Positions 8,589-18,113 of a DNA stretch of 52,247 bases are shown here, piece by piece (the stretch's first letter is position 1; every line of letters starts with the position of its first letter). Source of the DNA: Microvirga arabica (lineage in GTDB: Bacteria > Pseudomonadota > Alphaproteobacteria > Rhizobiales > Beijerinckiaceae). The notes beneath the pieces were generated by a model. That model saw only the letters and a list, made by a program, of their open reading frames with translations, did no database searches and was not told the DNA's origin. The position numbers and the translations under genes are program-made. The stretch spans positions 1 through 52,247 of the forward strand of contig NZ_JAFBID010000038.1 of NCBI RefSeq assembly GCF_016811235.1, written 5' to 3'.

Positions 8589-10604
8589 TCAGAGATTATG
8601 TGTCCGGAGAACCTTCTCCGCGATGGCCTCGGCGGTGATGCCGAAGTGCTTGTAAAGGTCCTTGTAGGGCGCGCTGGCGCCAAACCCATGCATGCCGACG
8701 AAAATTCCGTCAGGCCCGATGACCGAATCCCAGCCGAAGCGCACCGCCGCCTCCACCGCAACTTTGATCGGCGCATCGCCGATGATCTGGGCGCGGATCT
8801 TCTCGGGCTGGGCGAGGAACAGGTCGAGCGAGGGCACCGACACAACGCGAACGGCGAAGCTTTGTTCATCCAGAAGCTTCTGGGCCGCCAGCGCGATCTC
8901 CACCTCGGAGCCCGAGGCGAAGAGGGTGGCTCGCGCCTTGCCGTTGGCGGGCGAGAGCTCGTAGGCGCCCGTGGCCGAGAGGTTCTCAGCGCCACCTACT
9001 TTCCGGACCTGCGGCAGGTTCTGGCGGGTCAGCGCCAGCGTCGATGGGCCGTCCGTGCGCTCAAGCGCCATCTGCCAGCACTCGGCGGTCTCGATGGCGT
9101 CCGCCGGGCGGAACACCCGCATCTTCGGCATGGCACGCAGCGCCGCCAGGTGCTCCACCGGCTGGTGGGTCGGGCCGTCCTCGCCGAGGCCAATGGAGTC
9201 GTGGGTCATCACATAGACGGCCGGAATGCCGGCGAGCGCCGCGATGCGCATGGCGGGCCGTGCATAGTCGGTGAAGACCAGGAAGGTCGCGCCGGCCGGC
9301 ACGTAGCCGCCATGGAGCGCGATGCCGTTCATGGCCGCAGCCATGCCGTGCTCGCGGATGCCGTAATGGATGTAGCGGCCGGCATAATTGCCGGGCGAAA
9401 TGGCGTTGAGGTTCTTGGTCTTGGTGTTGTTGGAGGGCGTGAGATCCGCCGAGCCCAGCACCAGCTCCGGCACCGCCTCGGTGATGACCTCGAGGGCGAT
9501 CTCGCTGGCCTTGCGGGTGGCGACGGCCTGCGGCTCGGCGACGAGCCGGTCCTTCAGCTTGGCGACCGCGTCAGCGAGGCCCTGCGGGCGCACGCCCTTC
9601 ACCCGGCGCTCGAACTCGGCGCGCTTCTCTTGCGGCAGAGCCTTCAGGCGCTCGGCCCAGGCCTTGCGCTGGCGGCTTCCCTTCTTGCCGGCCTTCGCCC
9701 AGGCGCTGCGGATGTTGTCCGGAATCTCGAACGGCGCATGGCTCCAGCGAAGCGCCGCCTTGGCGCCCGCAAGCTCCTCGGCGCCGAGGGGCTCGCCGTG
9801 GGCCTTGGAGGTGCCGGCCTTCTTGGGCGCACCGTAGCCGATGACGGTCTTGCAGGCGATGAGCGTCGGGCGGTCCGACTTCTGGGCGCGGGAGATGGCG
9901 CGCTGGATCGCCTTCTCGTCATGGCCGTCCACGCGCACGGCATTCCAGCCGCAGGCCTGGAAGCGCTTCACCTGATCGACGGAATCGGACAGCGACAGGG
10001 GGCCGTCGATGGAGATCTCGTTGTCATCCCACAGGACGATCATGCGGTTGAGCTTCAGGTGGCCGGCCAGCGCGATGGCCTCCTGGCTGATGCCCTCCAT
10101 CAGGTCGCCGTCGGAGGCGAGCACATAAGTGAAGTGGTCGACGAGGTCGTTGCCGTACTCGGCGTTCAGCATGCGCTCGGCGAGCGCGAAGCCCACGGCG
10201 GTGGCGATGCCCTGGCCGAGCGGCCCGGTGGTGGTCTCGACGCCCGGGGTCATGAAGTTCTCAGGGTGGCCGGGGGTCTTGGAATCGAGCTTGCGGAAGT
10301 TCTTCAGCTCATCGACCGTCATGCCCTTCACGCCCGTCAGGTGCAGGAGCGAATAGAGGAGCATCGAGCCGTGGCCGGCCGACAGGATGAACCGGTCGCG
10401 GTCGGGCCAGGTCGGGTCGGCGGCGTCGTATTTCAGGAACTTGGTGAACAGCACCGTGGCGATGTCGGCGGCGCCCATGGGCAGGCCCGGATGGCCGGAT
10501 TTGGCTGTTTCAACGGCATCCATGGCGAGGACGCGCACGGCGTTCGCCAGATCAGAATGGGTGACGCGATCGGCGGAGACGGTATCTTGCACAGCGAGAT
10601 CCAC
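8589..10604 (-). CDS. tkt: Transketolase
   Basis: A thiamine-diphosphate enzyme of the pentose phosphate pathway, transferring two-carbon ketol units. Motifs in order: [10 protein letters not shown] near the N-terminus, [28 protein letters not shown], the diphosphate-binding [12 protein letters not shown], and [22 protein letters not shown] in the pyrimidine domain. I start it at GTG (671 residues, the usual length). The frame stays open upstream to 10859, but that extension has no family similarity and would overlap the divergent DUF4164 gene. No strong Shine-Dalgarno is visible before this GTG, so the start is the weak point. It is the first gene of the tkt-gap-pgk-fba block. Confidence 0.93.
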   Translation of the reverse strand: MDLAVQDTVSADRVTHSDLANAVRVLAMDAVETAKSGHPGLPMGAADIATVLFTKFLKYDAADPTWPDRDRFILSAGHGSMLLYSLLHLTGVKGMTVDELKNFRKLDSKTPGHPENFMTPGVETTTGPLGQGIATAVGFALAERMLNAEYGNDLVDHFTYVLASDGDLMEGISQEAIALAGHLKLNRMIVLWDDNEISIDGPLSLSDSVDQVKRFQACGWNAVRVDGHDEKAIQRAISRAQKSDRPTLIACKTVIGYGAPKKAGTSKAHGEPLGAEELAGAKAALRWSHAPFEIPDNIRSAWAKAGKKGSRQRKAWAERLKALPQEKRAEFERRVKGVRPQGLADAVAKLKDRLVAEPQAVATRKASEIALEVITEAVPELVLGSADLTPSNNTKTKNLNAISPGNYAGRYIHYGIREHGMAAAMNGIALHGGYVPAGATFLVFTDYARPAMRIAALAGIPAVYVMTHDSIGLGEDGPTHQPVEHLAALRAMPKMRVFRPADAIETAECWQMALERTDGPSTLALTRQNLPQVRKVGGAENLSATGAYELSPANGKARATLFASGSEVEIALAAQKLLDEQSFAVRVVSVPSLDLFLAQPEKIRAQIIGDAPIKVAVEAAVRFGWDSVIGPDGIFVGMHGFGASAPYKDLYKHFGITAEAIAEKVLRTHNL

Positions 10605-10767
10605 AAATCTTGAGGGCCCCGCAACGGGGCGGTCTGTCTGGGAAAGGTGCGGGCTCCTTAACACGGGGCAGGGGGGAGTCAAAGGCTCGAAAGGGCGTAA
10701 TCCCCTTCTGGACCGTTGCCGATGAAGGGCTCCAGGCCTAGTCTCTTGCCCGAATCCCGGAGGCATG

Positions 10768-11079
10768 ATGGCGCCCACACTCGATGAAGCGATGAAGCGG
10801 CTGGACATGGCCCTAGGCCTGCTCGAAGCGTCCGTATCCCGGCGCCTCGATGCCGACAAGCGGCGAGGGGGACTGGAGACCGAGCTTCAGCTCATGCAGG
10901 ACGACCGGGCCCGCCTTGCGGTGGAACTCGACGGGGCGCTCACCCGCCTGCACCGCTTCGAGGCCGCCACCGACGACGTGAGCCGGCGGGTCCGCCAGGC
11001 CATCGGGGCCGTCGAGACCGTTCTGGCCCAGGCCGGCCAACCGGCTCCGGCCGGGCAATTCGAACCTGAGGAAGGCTGA
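10768..11079 (+). CDS. DUF4164 small coiled-coil protein
   Basis: A small, mostly helical protein with heptad-like charge distribution ([23 protein letters not shown]). It matches my memory of DUF4164 proteins, which in Rhizobiales usually sit directly before zapA. GGAGG lies four bases upstream of the second of two adjacent ATG codons, so I favour that one over the ATG three bases earlier. It is separated from zapA by four bases and is surely in its operon, which suggests a role linked to division or to ZapA. No enzymatic motif is seen. Confidence 0.75.
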   Translation: MAPTLDEAMKRLDMALGLLEASVSRRLDADKRRGGLETELQLMQDDRARLAVELDGALTRLHRFEAATDDVSRRVRQAIGAVETVLAQAGQPAPAGQFEPEEG

Positions 11080-11083
11080 CGGC

Positions 11084-11452
11084 ATGGCTCAGGTGACCGT
11101 GACCATTGCAGGCAGAACCTACCGGATCGCCTGCGCCGAAGGCGAAGAGCAACACCTCGAAGGGCTGGCGGCCTCCTACAATGCCCGGGTCGAGGAGATG
11201 CGCGCCACTTTCGGTCAAGTCGACGACCTGCGCCTCCACGTCATGGCGGCCATTGCCCAGGCCGACGAGCTGCAGGAAACCAGAAAGCGGATCACTGCGC
11301 TGACCGAGGAAGTGGCAATGCTCAACAGCGCCCATATCTACCGGGACGAGCGCCTCGGACAAATCGAGGCCAGGCTCGCCGCGGGCATCCAGCGGGCGGC
11401 CGAGCACATCGAGGAACTGGCCCGCAGCCTGAACGGGGCAGGGCAGGTTTAG
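11084..11452 (+). CDS. zapA: Cell division protein ZapA
   Basis: ZapA binds and bundles FtsZ filaments at the division ring. The 122-residue protein opens with a beta-rich head, VTVTIAGRTYRIACAEGEEQHLEGLA, the family's hallmark with the conserved Y-R-I-x-C motif. A long helical dimerisation tail (about 60-120) follows. The gene follows DUF4164 and lies upstream of 6S RNA and the cyclo-ligase gene, the usual arrangement in proteobacteria. Confidence 0.92.
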   Translation: MAQVTVTIAGRTYRIACAEGEEQHLEGLAASYNARVEEMRATFGQVDDLRLHVMAAIAQADELQETRKRITALTEEVAMLNSAHIYRDERLGQIEARLAAGIQRAAEHIEELARSLNGAGQV

Positions 11453-11565
11453 CCTCCACGCCGATGTCATCACCGGCCTTGTGCCGGTGATCCCGCTTTG
11501 TTGAGGCGTCGCATTCCTTCGCATCGGAATGGCTGGCACAGGGCCGGCCATGGCGTGAGAGAGTG

Positions 11566-11847
11566 TCAGCCCCGGTACGACAATCGATGCTGCCGCTGCC
11601 GAAGCGTGGCGAGGAGCTCCACATAGGGCTCGCGCCTCTCCTGATGGGCGGCTCTGATCCTGCGCCCGATCCGATCCTTGATTTCCTGGTCGGCGGCGCT
11701 CTTGTCGAGCTTGTCCACCTGGACATGATATTCGAAATCGATGTTGCCGAGCCTGTGCAGGACCTCCCGCATCATGGCGTCGATGCTCGGCGAATCCGTC
11801 TCTCGGCGATAAATTTCTCGATATTGATTCTGTTTCAGATGAGCCAT
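11566..11847 (-). CDS. Small conserved-looking hypothetical protein (93 aa)
   Basis: This gene is antisense to its neighbours, between zapA and 6S RNA. I chose the ATG preceded by GGAGG and a four-base spacer, a strong site; upstream codons in frame have none. The product is hydrophilic, rich in Arg, Glu and His, and probably all helical, with an EIKDRIGRRIRAAHQERREPY segment. There is no signal peptide or membrane helix. I do not recognise a family. The good ribosome binding site and balanced composition suggest a real gene. Confidence 0.6.
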   Translation of the reverse strand: MAHLKQNQYREIYRRETDSPSIDAMMREVLHRLGNIDFEYHVQVDKLDKSAADQEIKDRIGRRIRAAHQERREPYVELLATLRQRQHRLSYRG

Positions 11848-12009
11848 GTTTCCTCCACTCGATGGATGGCGCATCCCCTACAGGGCCATTAGGCGGCGCT
11901 CCGGCGATCCTGGCCATTCCGTAATGTTACGGAGGCGGCCTCCTTGAACTGCCTCCGAAAGATCGCTTTTGGCCTCACTTTTCCCCTTTCCCCGGCGCGT
12001 CCCAATCCC

Positions 12010-12160
12010 TACATAGGGAAGGCGGGGCTGCGGGGCGCGTTAGGAGTTCATATTCCCCGGGGCCTTATCGATCCCAACGGGAGCTGTCCCTGCCCGGTCC
12101 GTGGACCGGAACACACGGCGCCCACCTACTTTGTAGGTTCCCGGGATCGCTTCTCCGACG
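12010..12160 (+). ncRNA. ssrS: 6S RNA
   Basis: 6S RNA mimics an open promoter and binds housekeeping RNA polymerase. Support comes from position, directly between zapA (with one extra small gene) and 5-formyltetrahydrofolate cyclo-ligase, the classic site. Sequence also fits: a GGGGCGC / GCGCCC arm, a central region with TATTCCCCGGGGCC and AACGGGAGCTGTCCC, and a 3' hairpin CCTAC-TTT-GTAGG that I recall from alphaproteobacterial 6S RNAs. TACATA near the 5' edge may be the -10 box, which would place the mature end about ten bases further in. Both ends are approximate. Confidence 0.85.
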
Positions 12161-12181
12161 GTTTCTGTGGCTCCGCACCTG

Positions 12182-12766
12182 ATGACATCTCTTCCCCCTC
12201 CCGAGTTGAAAGAACGCCTTCGCAGCGAGGGGTTCGCCCGGCGCGACGGGCTCGACAAGGATTTCCGCCACGATGCCGCGCAGCGCATCATGGCCCAGGC
12301 CCTCGACCTACCTGATCTCCAAGGCGTGACGCCGGTGGGCGGCTACTGGCCGATCCGCACCGAGGTCGATCCGCGTCCGCTGATGGAGGCGCTGCTCGAA
12401 CGCGGGCAGGACGTGGCCCTCTCCCAAATTCTCCATCCCCACTTGAGCTGGCGCCTCTGGCAGCCCGGCGACGTGCTGGTCAAGGGCGGCTTCGGCGTGC
12501 GCGAGCCCGGACCCGATGCGCCGGAGGTCTTCCCCAAGGCGCTGCTCGTGCCGCTGGTTGCCTTCGACCGCCGGGGAGGGCGCATCGGCTACGGCAAGGG
12601 GCATTTCGACCGGGCCATCGCGGCGCTGGAAGAGCAGCATCCCACCTTGACCATCGGCCTGGCTTATGCGGTTCAGGAGATCGACGAGGTTCCGGTCGAA
12701 CCCCACGACCGGAACCTCGACGTTATCATCACTGAGGCCGAACTCATTCGGACGAAATCCGCTTAA
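12182..12766 (+). CDS. 5-formyltetrahydrofolate cyclo-ligase
   Basis: This ATP-dependent enzyme converts 5-formyl-THF to 5,10-methenyl-THF. The 194-residue length is normal. The ATP/substrate loop GYGKGHFDR is present, as are LLVPLVAFDRRGGRIG before it and VPVEPHDRNLDVIITE at the C-terminus. A GTG 15 bases upstream is an alternative start; neither has an obvious Shine-Dalgarno. Linkage to 6S RNA upstream is conserved in many proteobacteria, and both may be made from one transcript. The YmdB-type gene follows by nine bases. Confidence 0.92.
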   Translation: MTSLPPPELKERLRSEGFARRDGLDKDFRHDAAQRIMAQALDLPDLQGVTPVGGYWPIRTEVDPRPLMEALLERGQDVALSQILHPHLSWRLWQPGDVLVKGGFGVREPGPDAPEVFPKALLVPLVAFDRRGGRIGYGKGHFDRAIAALEEQHPTLTIGLAYAVQEIDEVPVEPHDRNLDVIITEAELIRTKSA

Positions 12767-12775
12767 AGGTCCATC

Positions 12776-13597
12776 ATGCGTCTTCTTTTCCTCGGCGACA
12801 TCGTCGGGCGGCCCGGCCGCAATGCGGTGATCGAGCGCCTGCCCGGCCTTCGTGACCGCTGGCGGCTCGATTGCGTGGTCATCAACGGCGAGAACTCCGC
12901 TGGGGGCTTCGGCATCAACGAGGCGATCTGCGACGAGATCCTGGCCGCAGGCGCCGATGCGATCACGCTGGGCAACCATTCCTGGGACCAGCGCGAGACG
13001 CTTGTGTTCATCGAGCGCCAGCCGCGCCTCCTGCGGCCTGCGAACTACCCAGCCGGCACGCCGGGTCGCGGCGCCAATCTCATCGACACCCGCTCCGGCC
13101 ACCGGGTTCTCGTGGTCAACGTCATGGGCCGTCTCTACATGGACCCGCTGGACGATCCGTTCGCGGCCGTCGACCGGGAACTGGAGACCTGCCCCATGGG
13201 TCAGGTGGCCGATGCCGTCATCATCGACGTGCACGCGGAGGCGACCAGCGAGAAGGAGGCCATGGGCCATTACTTCGACGGGCGGGCGAGCCTCGTGGTC
13301 GGCACCCACACCCATGTGCCCACGGCCGATCACCGGGTGCTGCCCGGCGGCACCGCCTACATGTCGGACGCGGGCATGTGCGGCGACTACGACTCCGTTC
13401 TCGGCATGCAGAAGGAGGAGTCGATCCGCCGCTTCATCCAGAAGACCCCCGGCGCCCGCATGGAGCCGGCCCTAGGGGAGGGCACGCTCTCGGGCATCGC
13501 GGTCGAAACCGACGATCGCACGGGCTTGGCCGTGCGTGTGGCGGCTCTTCGCCTCGGGCCGAACCTGGAAGAAACCTGGCCCCGCTTCTGGGACTGA
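12776..13597 (+). CDS. YmdB/TIGR00282-type metallophosphoesterase
   Basis: The 273-residue protein carries the calcineurin-like metal motifs: FLGDIVGRPGR (D8), NGENSAGGFGI, GNHSWD, and GTHTHVPTAD near residue 180. These match the YmdB family, whose Bacillus member is a 2',3'-cyclic-AMP phosphodiesterase affecting biofilm decisions. The function here is inferred from family only. The ATG follows the cyclo-ligase stop by nine bases with an AAAGG-like site, so the two are likely co-transcribed. Confidence 0.9.
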   Translation: MRLLFLGDIVGRPGRNAVIERLPGLRDRWRLDCVVINGENSAGGFGINEAICDEILAAGADAITLGNHSWDQRETLVFIERQPRLLRPANYPAGTPGRGANLIDTRSGHRVLVVNVMGRLYMDPLDDPFAAVDRELETCPMGQVADAVIIDVHAEATSEKEAMGHYFDGRASLVVGTHTHVPTADHRVLPGGTAYMSDAGMCGDYDSVLGMQKEESIRRFIQKTPGARMEPALGEGTLSGIAVETDDRTGLAVRVAALRLGPNLEETWPRFWD

Positions 13598-13671
13598 GCC
13601 CGACTTCCATTGCGCCGGTCCCTTGGCGTGGAGCGTCGCCGTTCCCATCTGTCCCGTCACGGAGGAGACCG

Positions 13672-14367
13672 GTGGACGCGGATTTAGAGAAGACGACCGA
13701 GGCGAAGACAAGCATCTATCGTCAGGAGAGCGAGTTCCACCGGGTGCACGAGCACCAGAGCGCGTCGGCCGTCCTGCGCGCCGTGATCGACGAGGCCAAG
13801 GGCGAGACGATCTCGATCCGCGAGATCATTGAGGCCTTCGGCGAGCGCGCCTTCGGCTTCGTGCTGATCCTGTTCTCCCTGCCGAACTGCGTGCCGAACG
13901 TACCCGGCATTGCCGGCATCGTGGGAACGCCTGTTCTGATCTTCGGCATCCAGATGATGCTGGGCCACAAGCGCCCTTGGCTGCCGGGTTTCATCCTGCG
14001 CCAGACGGTCTCCGTCGCGAAGTTCAAGCGCCTCATCGACATCGCGGAGCCCAAGCTCCAGAAGCTCGAAAGCTACTGCAAGCCCCGCCTGCTCCAGCTC
14101 TTCGGCCCCATCGGCGACCGGGTGGTGGGGCTCTTCGCATTCCTGGTGGCGCTGTCGGTCCTGATCCCGTTCCCCGGCACCAACTTCCCTCCCTCCATCG
14201 CCCTCGTCATTGCTTCCATCGCGGTCATGGAGGAGGACGGCTATCTCCTGCTCGTCGGCTATCTCATCGGCTTGGCGGGGCTCGCTTATACGGTGACGAT
14301 TCTCGGCGCCTCCTACCACCTCATCGTGGCGGCCATTCAGAACCTGCCGGGCTGGCTCGGGTTCTAG
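13672..14367 (+). CDS. ExoD-family membrane protein
   Basis: The 231-residue protein begins with GTG placed after GGAGGAGACC, a strong ribosome site. A hydrophilic helical N-terminus (about 1-55) is followed by membrane segments around 60-100 (FGFVLILFSLPNCVPNVPGIAGI), 155-180 and 185-225. The S-L-P-N-x-x-P and IPFPGTNFPPSIAL motifs are characteristic of ExoD proteins. ExoD in Sinorhizobium affects exopolysaccharide synthesis and alkaline tolerance; its biochemical role is unknown. The reading frame stays open far upstream, across the phosphoesterase gene, but that extension is spurious. Confidence 0.85.
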   Translation: MDADLEKTTEAKTSIYRQESEFHRVHEHQSASAVLRAVIDEAKGETISIREIIEAFGERAFGFVLILFSLPNCVPNVPGIAGIVGTPVLIFGIQMMLGHKRPWLPGFILRQTVSVAKFKRLIDIAEPKLQKLESYCKPRLLQLFGPIGDRVVGLFAFLVALSVLIPFPGTNFPPSIALVIASIAVMEEDGYLLLVGYLIGLAGLAYTVTILGASYHLIVAAIQNLPGWLGF

Positions 14368-14424
14368 GCACGATCTCTTAAGCGCTTCGGCCTAGTCTGC
14401 CCTAGGGGAAGCAAGGGGCGGCAG

Positions 14425-15828
14425 GTGGGCGTACAATCACGCGAATGGAGCAGGGAATCTGCCGAAGGAATCCAGGCTGTCCGCCTGTCGGAGGTGCTGG
14501 GGGCCCTGAGCCATGCCCTGGACCTGACGGAGGGCCAGCCCGCCGGACATTGCGTGCGGGCCTGCTGGATCGGGGTCCATGTGGGACGGGAGCTGGGCCT
14601 GAACGAGGCCGCCCTGTGGGAGCTCTATTACACGCTCCTCCTCAAGGATCTCGGCTGCAGCAGCAACGCGGCCCGCATCTGCCAACTCTACCTGACCGAC
14701 GATCTCTCCTTCAAACGGGACTTCAAAACCGTCGGCAACCGGCTCCCGCAGGTCTTGAGCTTCGTGCTGTCCCATACGGGTCTGAAGGCCGGGCTGGCGG
14801 AGCGTTTCCGGGCGGTCGTCAACATCGTCCAGAACGGCGGCGAGATCGCCCGCGAGCTGATCGAGACCCGTTGCCAGCGCGGCGCCGAGATCGCCCGTCA
14901 GCTACGTTTTCCCGAAGGCGTTGCGCAGGGCATTCAGTCGCTCGACGAGCACTGGAACGGCGGCGGCAAGCCGTATGGGATTGCCGGAGCCGAGATCCCG
15001 GTCTATTCCCGCATCGCGCTTCTCGCCCAGGTGGTGGACGTTTTCCACACCAGCACCGGAGAGGCGGCTGCCCGACATGAGGTGAGAGCCCGGTCGAGAA
15101 CGTGGTTCGATCCCCAGGTTGTCGAGGCCTTCGAGCGCGTCGCTGGGAGCCCTGCCTTCTGGGAGGTTCTCCGCTCCGACGATGTGGAGACCGCGATCTT
15201 CGCCCTGGAACCGGCCCAGCATATCGAGAGCGCCGACGAGGATTATCTCGATGACATCGCGGCAGCCTTCGCACGGGTGGTCGACTCCAAAAGCCCCTAT
15301 ACCAGCGGCCATAGCGACCGGGTTGCGTTTTTCGCCGATCTGATCGCCGGTGAGATGGGCTTCGACGAGGCGGGGCGGCGAAGCCTGCGGCGGGCGGCCC
15401 TCCTCCACGACATTGGCAAGCTCGGGGTCAGCAACGAGATCCTCGACAAGCCGGGCAAGCTGGACGAGACTGAGATGGCTGCCATGCGCCATCACGCCCT
15501 CCACAGCGAAACAATCCTGTCCCGGATCCGCGCCTTCGAGGGACTGGCCCGTATCGGCGGGGCCCATCACGAACGCCTCGACGGCAAGGGCTATCCGAGG
15601 AGGCTAAAGGGCGATGAAATCGGCCGGGAGACACGGATCATCTCGGTGGCCGATGTGTTCGACGCCCTGACGGCGGATCGCCCCTACCGCGCCGCCATGC
15701 CGGTCTCAAAGGCTATGGGAATCCTGGAGGCCGATATAGGGGCGGCCTTCGACCCGGCCTGCGTGGATGCGCTCCGGCGGGCTTTGGACCGGATTGAGGG
15801 CAGGCAGGCCCAAAGGGGCTTTGCCTGA
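14425..15828 (+). CDS. HD-GYP phosphodiesterase with a degenerate N-terminal HD-GYP copy
   Basis: HD-GYP proteins hydrolyse cyclic di-GMP. The C-terminal copy (about 280-450) is complete: GHSDRV near 295, HDIGK at 328-332, HHERLDGKGYP at 381-391, then the VADVFDALTADRPYR segment. The N-terminal half repeats the plan in decayed form: GHCVRACWIG at 41, LLLKDLG where HD is replaced by K74-D75, and DEHWNGGGKPYG at 174-185 in place of HHExxDGxGYP. GTG is chosen because AAGGGG lies six bases upstream. There is no response-regulator, PAS or GAF domain and no membrane helix. The output pathway is not shown by neighbours. Confidence 0.88.
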   Translation: MGVQSREWSRESAEGIQAVRLSEVLGALSHALDLTEGQPAGHCVRACWIGVHVGRELGLNEAALWELYYTLLLKDLGCSSNAARICQLYLTDDLSFKRDFKTVGNRLPQVLSFVLSHTGLKAGLAERFRAVVNIVQNGGEIARELIETRCQRGAEIARQLRFPEGVAQGIQSLDEHWNGGGKPYGIAGAEIPVYSRIALLAQVVDVFHTSTGEAAARHEVRARSRTWFDPQVVEAFERVAGSPAFWEVLRSDDVETAIFALEPAQHIESADEDYLDDIAAAFARVVDSKSPYTSGHSDRVAFFADLIAGEMGFDEAGRRSLRRAALLHDIGKLGVSNEILDKPGKLDETEMAAMRHHALHSETILSRIRAFEGLARIGGAHHERLDGKGYPRRLKGDEIGRETRIISVADVFDALTADRPYRAAMPVSKAMGILEADIGAAFDPACVDALRRALDRIEGRQAQRGFA

Positions 15829-15923
15829 AGCCCTTCGCCGCCTTATAAGCGGGCCATCGTCAACTTCTCCGGCCTGACGGGCGCTTCTTGAGGCGGCTCT
15901 CGGCCGAAAATCCGGAGGCCCCC

Positions 15924-16670
15924 ATGGCCGGGCATTCACAGTTCAAGAATATCATGCACCGCAAGGGCAAGGTGGACGCGGTGCGGTCCAAGGTGTTTTC
16001 CAAGCTTGCCCGCGAAATCACCGTGGCGGCCAAGATGGGCCTGCCCGATCCCGCCATGAACCCGCGCCTGCGCGCCGCGATCCTCGCCGCCCGCGCCGAG
16101 AACATGCCCAAGGACAATATCCAGCGCGCCATCAACAAGGCCTCCGGGGGCGACGCGGAGAACTACGACGAGATCCGTTACGAGGGCTACGGCCCGGGCG
16201 GTGCTGCCATCATCGTCGAGGCCATGACCGACAACCGCAACCGCACGGCCTCCGACATCCGCTCCTACTTCACCAAGAGCGGCGGCAACCTCGCCGAGAC
16301 TGGCGCCGTGTCCTTCATGTTCGACCGGGTCGGCTACATCGAGTTCGGTCCGGACGTGGCCGATGCGGACGCCATGCTGGAAGCCGCCATCGATGCCGGT
16401 GCCGACGACGTGACTTCTGGCGAGAACGGCCACGAGGTTTATTGCGACCAGGGTTCCCTCAACGAGGTGACCAAGGCCCTGGAGGACAAGTTCGGCGAGC
16501 CCAAGGCGTCGAAGCTGGTCTGGAAGCCCCAGACCCCGGTGGCTGTCGATGACGAGACCGGCGAGAAGCTGATGAAGCTGATGGAATCGCTTGAGGAGCA
16601 CGACGACGTTCAGAACGTCTACGGCAACTTTGAGCTCTCCGACGCCCTCATGCAGAAGATGGCGGGCTGA
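15924..16670 (+). CDS. yebC: YebC/PmpR-family protein
   Basis: The 248-residue protein starts [19 protein letters not shown], the diagnostic YebC opening (usually MAGHSKWANIKHRK). GGAGG lies upstream of the [19 protein letters not shown], the [15 protein letters not shown] core and [12 protein letters not shown] follow. The family was annotated as transcriptional regulators; more recent work links members to relief of ribosome stalling at proline runs. Placement directly before ruvC is conserved in proteobacteria, but no functional link to recombination is proven. Confidence 0.95.
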   Translation: MAGHSQFKNIMHRKGKVDAVRSKVFSKLAREITVAAKMGLPDPAMNPRLRAAILAARAENMPKDNIQRAINKASGGDAENYDEIRYEGYGPGGAAIIVEAMTDNRNRTASDIRSYFTKSGGNLAETGAVSFMFDRVGYIEFGPDVADADAMLEAAIDAGADDVTSGENGHEVYCDQGSLNEVTKALEDKFGEPKASKLVWKPQTPVAVDDETGEKLMKLMESLEEHDDVQNVYGNFELSDALMQKMAG

Positions 16671-16681
16671 TTTTTGCTGTG

Positions 16682-16744
16682 CGTCATGCCCGGGCTGGCC
16701 CCGGGCGTCCACGTCATCTTAACCGTTGATGGCGTGGATGGCCG
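16682..16744. repeat. Dispersed intergenic repeat, family C, copy 1
   Basis: A short element with CGTCATGCCCGGGCTGGCCCCGGGCGTCCACGTC-like sequence, forming a CCCGGG...CCCGGG hairpin followed by an inverted CGTGGATGGCCG end. Two fuller relatives lie downstream of purU and between the DUF305 gene and purA. It sits in the yebC-ruvC spacer. Confidence 0.55.
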
Positions 16745-16778
16745 TAAACCAATTCGGCCATGACGGTGGAGAACAACA

Positions 16779-17282
16779 GTGACTGAGCGCGTCCGCATCC
16801 TCGGCCTCGATCCCGGCCTGCGCAACACCGGCTGGGGCGTCATCACGGTCGAGGGGACGAAGCTGTCGTACGTCGCCTGCGGGGTCGTGACCTCCGACGG
16901 CGACCTTGAGCTGGCGCTGCGCCTCAAGCAGCTCCACGACCGGCTGACCGACGTGATCCGGACCTGGACACCCGACGAGGTCTCCGTCGAGGAAACCTTC
17001 GTCAACAAGGACGCGCAGGCGACCCTCAAGCTCGGCCAGGCCCGCGCCATGTCCCTGCTGGTCCCGGCCCTTCATGGCCTGCCGGTGGCGGAATACGGCG
17101 CCAACCAGGTGAAGAAGACCGTGGTGGGCGTCGGCCACGCCGACAAGAACCAGGTGCAGGCCATGATCAAGATCCTCCTGCCCAAGGCCGACTTCAAAAA
17201 GGCCGACGCCGCCGACGCGCTCGCCATCGCCATCGCCCACGCCCACCAGCGCAAGGCCCGCGCTTTGGCGGCGAGCTATTAA
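16779..17282 (+). CDS. ruvC: Holliday junction resolvase RuvC
   Basis: RuvC cuts four-way DNA junctions made by RuvAB branch migration. The RNase-H-like catalytic carboxylates are visible: D11 in [12 protein letters not shown]71/E72 in [11 protein letters not shown], and D143/D146 in [15 protein letters not shown]. The 167-residue length is normal. It starts at GTG after a TGGAGAACA site. It is followed by ruvA after a spacer carrying a dispersed repeat, so the operon is interrupted but probably still read through. Confidence 0.96.
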   Translation: MTERVRILGLDPGLRNTGWGVITVEGTKLSYVACGVVTSDGDLELALRLKQLHDRLTDVIRTWTPDEVSVEETFVNKDAQATLKLGQARAMSLLVPALHGLPVAEYGANQVKKTVVGVGHADKNQVQAMIKILLPKADFKKADAADALAIAIAHAHQRKARALAASY

Positions 17283-17360
17283 TTTGATACAGAAGCACAA
17301 AGCGTCATCCCGGACGGCGTGAGCCGATCCGGGATCGTCAGACGGGTAAAGCGCAGGTGT

Positions 17361-17470
17361 CCCCTCCCTCCTTGTGGGGAGGGCTAGGGAGGGGGGTGTG
17401 AGCGCCAGACCCACATAGGCTATCGCTCAAACCCCCACCTCCAACTCCTCCCCACAAGGGGGAGGAGGGT
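17361..17470. repeat. Dispersed intergenic repeat, family D, copy 1
   Basis: CCCTCCTTGTGGGGAGGG on the left is mirrored by CTCCCCACAAGGGGGAGGAG on the right. The middle carries AGGGAGGGGGGTGTGAG and CCCCCACCTCCAACTCC arms, so the whole element can fold into one long hairpin. It lies between ruvC and ruvA. Related copies precede ybgC and serA. Confidence 0.75.
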
Positions 17471-17491
17471 TTATCGGGAGCAAAGACTGAC

Positions 17492-18109
17492 GTGATCGGC
17501 AAACTCAAAGGCGTGGTGGATTCCTACGGCGAAGATTTCGTGATCCTCGACGTGCACGGGGTCGGCTACGTGGTCCACTGCTCCTCCCGCACCCTTCAGA
17601 ACCTGCCGCCCACCGGCGAGGCGGCTACTCTGTCCATCGAGACCCATGTGCGCGAGGACATGATCCGCCTGTTCGGCTTCCGGTCGGATTCCGAGCGCGA
17701 GTGGTTCCGGCTGCTGCAGAGCGTCCAGGGCGTGGGCTCCAAGGTGGCGCTCGGCATCCTCTCGGTGCTCGACCCCGGCAGTCTCGCCACGGCCATCGCC
17801 ACCGGCAACAAGGCGTCCGTTGCCCGCGGCCCCGGCGTCGGCCCCAAGCTCGCCCAGCGCATCGTCTCCGAGCTCAAGGACAAGGCCCCGGCCTTCGCGG
17901 CCGTGGATCCGGCCCTCATCCGCCTCACCGGCGCGGTCGAGGACAACAGCGCCCCGCGCCCCGTGGCGGATGCGATCTCGGCCCTCGTCAATCTCGGCTA
18001 CCCCCAAGTCCAAGCGTCCGCGGCCGTCGCCGCCGCCATGAAGCAGGCCGGCGATGAGGCTGAGGCGAAGACGCTGATCAGGCTAGGCCTGAGGGAGTTG
18101 GCTCGTTAA
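17492..18109 (+). CDS. ruvA: Holliday junction DNA helicase subunit RuvA
   Basis: RuvA binds four-way junctions and loads RuvB. The 205-residue protein has the three usual parts: an OB-fold N-terminus ([27 protein letters not shown]), two helix-hairpin-helix motifs ([18 protein letters not shown] and [20 protein letters not shown]) at about 72-130, and a C-terminal domain (about 150-205, [19 protein letters not shown]) that contacts RuvB. GTG is the start. It is immediately followed by a low-GC membrane-protein remnant before ruvB. Confidence 0.96.
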   Translation: MIGKLKGVVDSYGEDFVILDVHGVGYVVHCSSRTLQNLPPTGEAATLSIETHVREDMIRLFGFRSDSEREWFRLLQSVQGVGSKVALGILSVLDPGSLATAIATGNKASVARGPGVGPKLAQRIVSELKDKAPAFAAVDPALIRLTGAVEDNSAPRPVADAISALVNLGYPQVQASAAVAAAMKQAGDEAEAKTLIRLGLRELAR

Positions 18110-18113
18110 AGCC

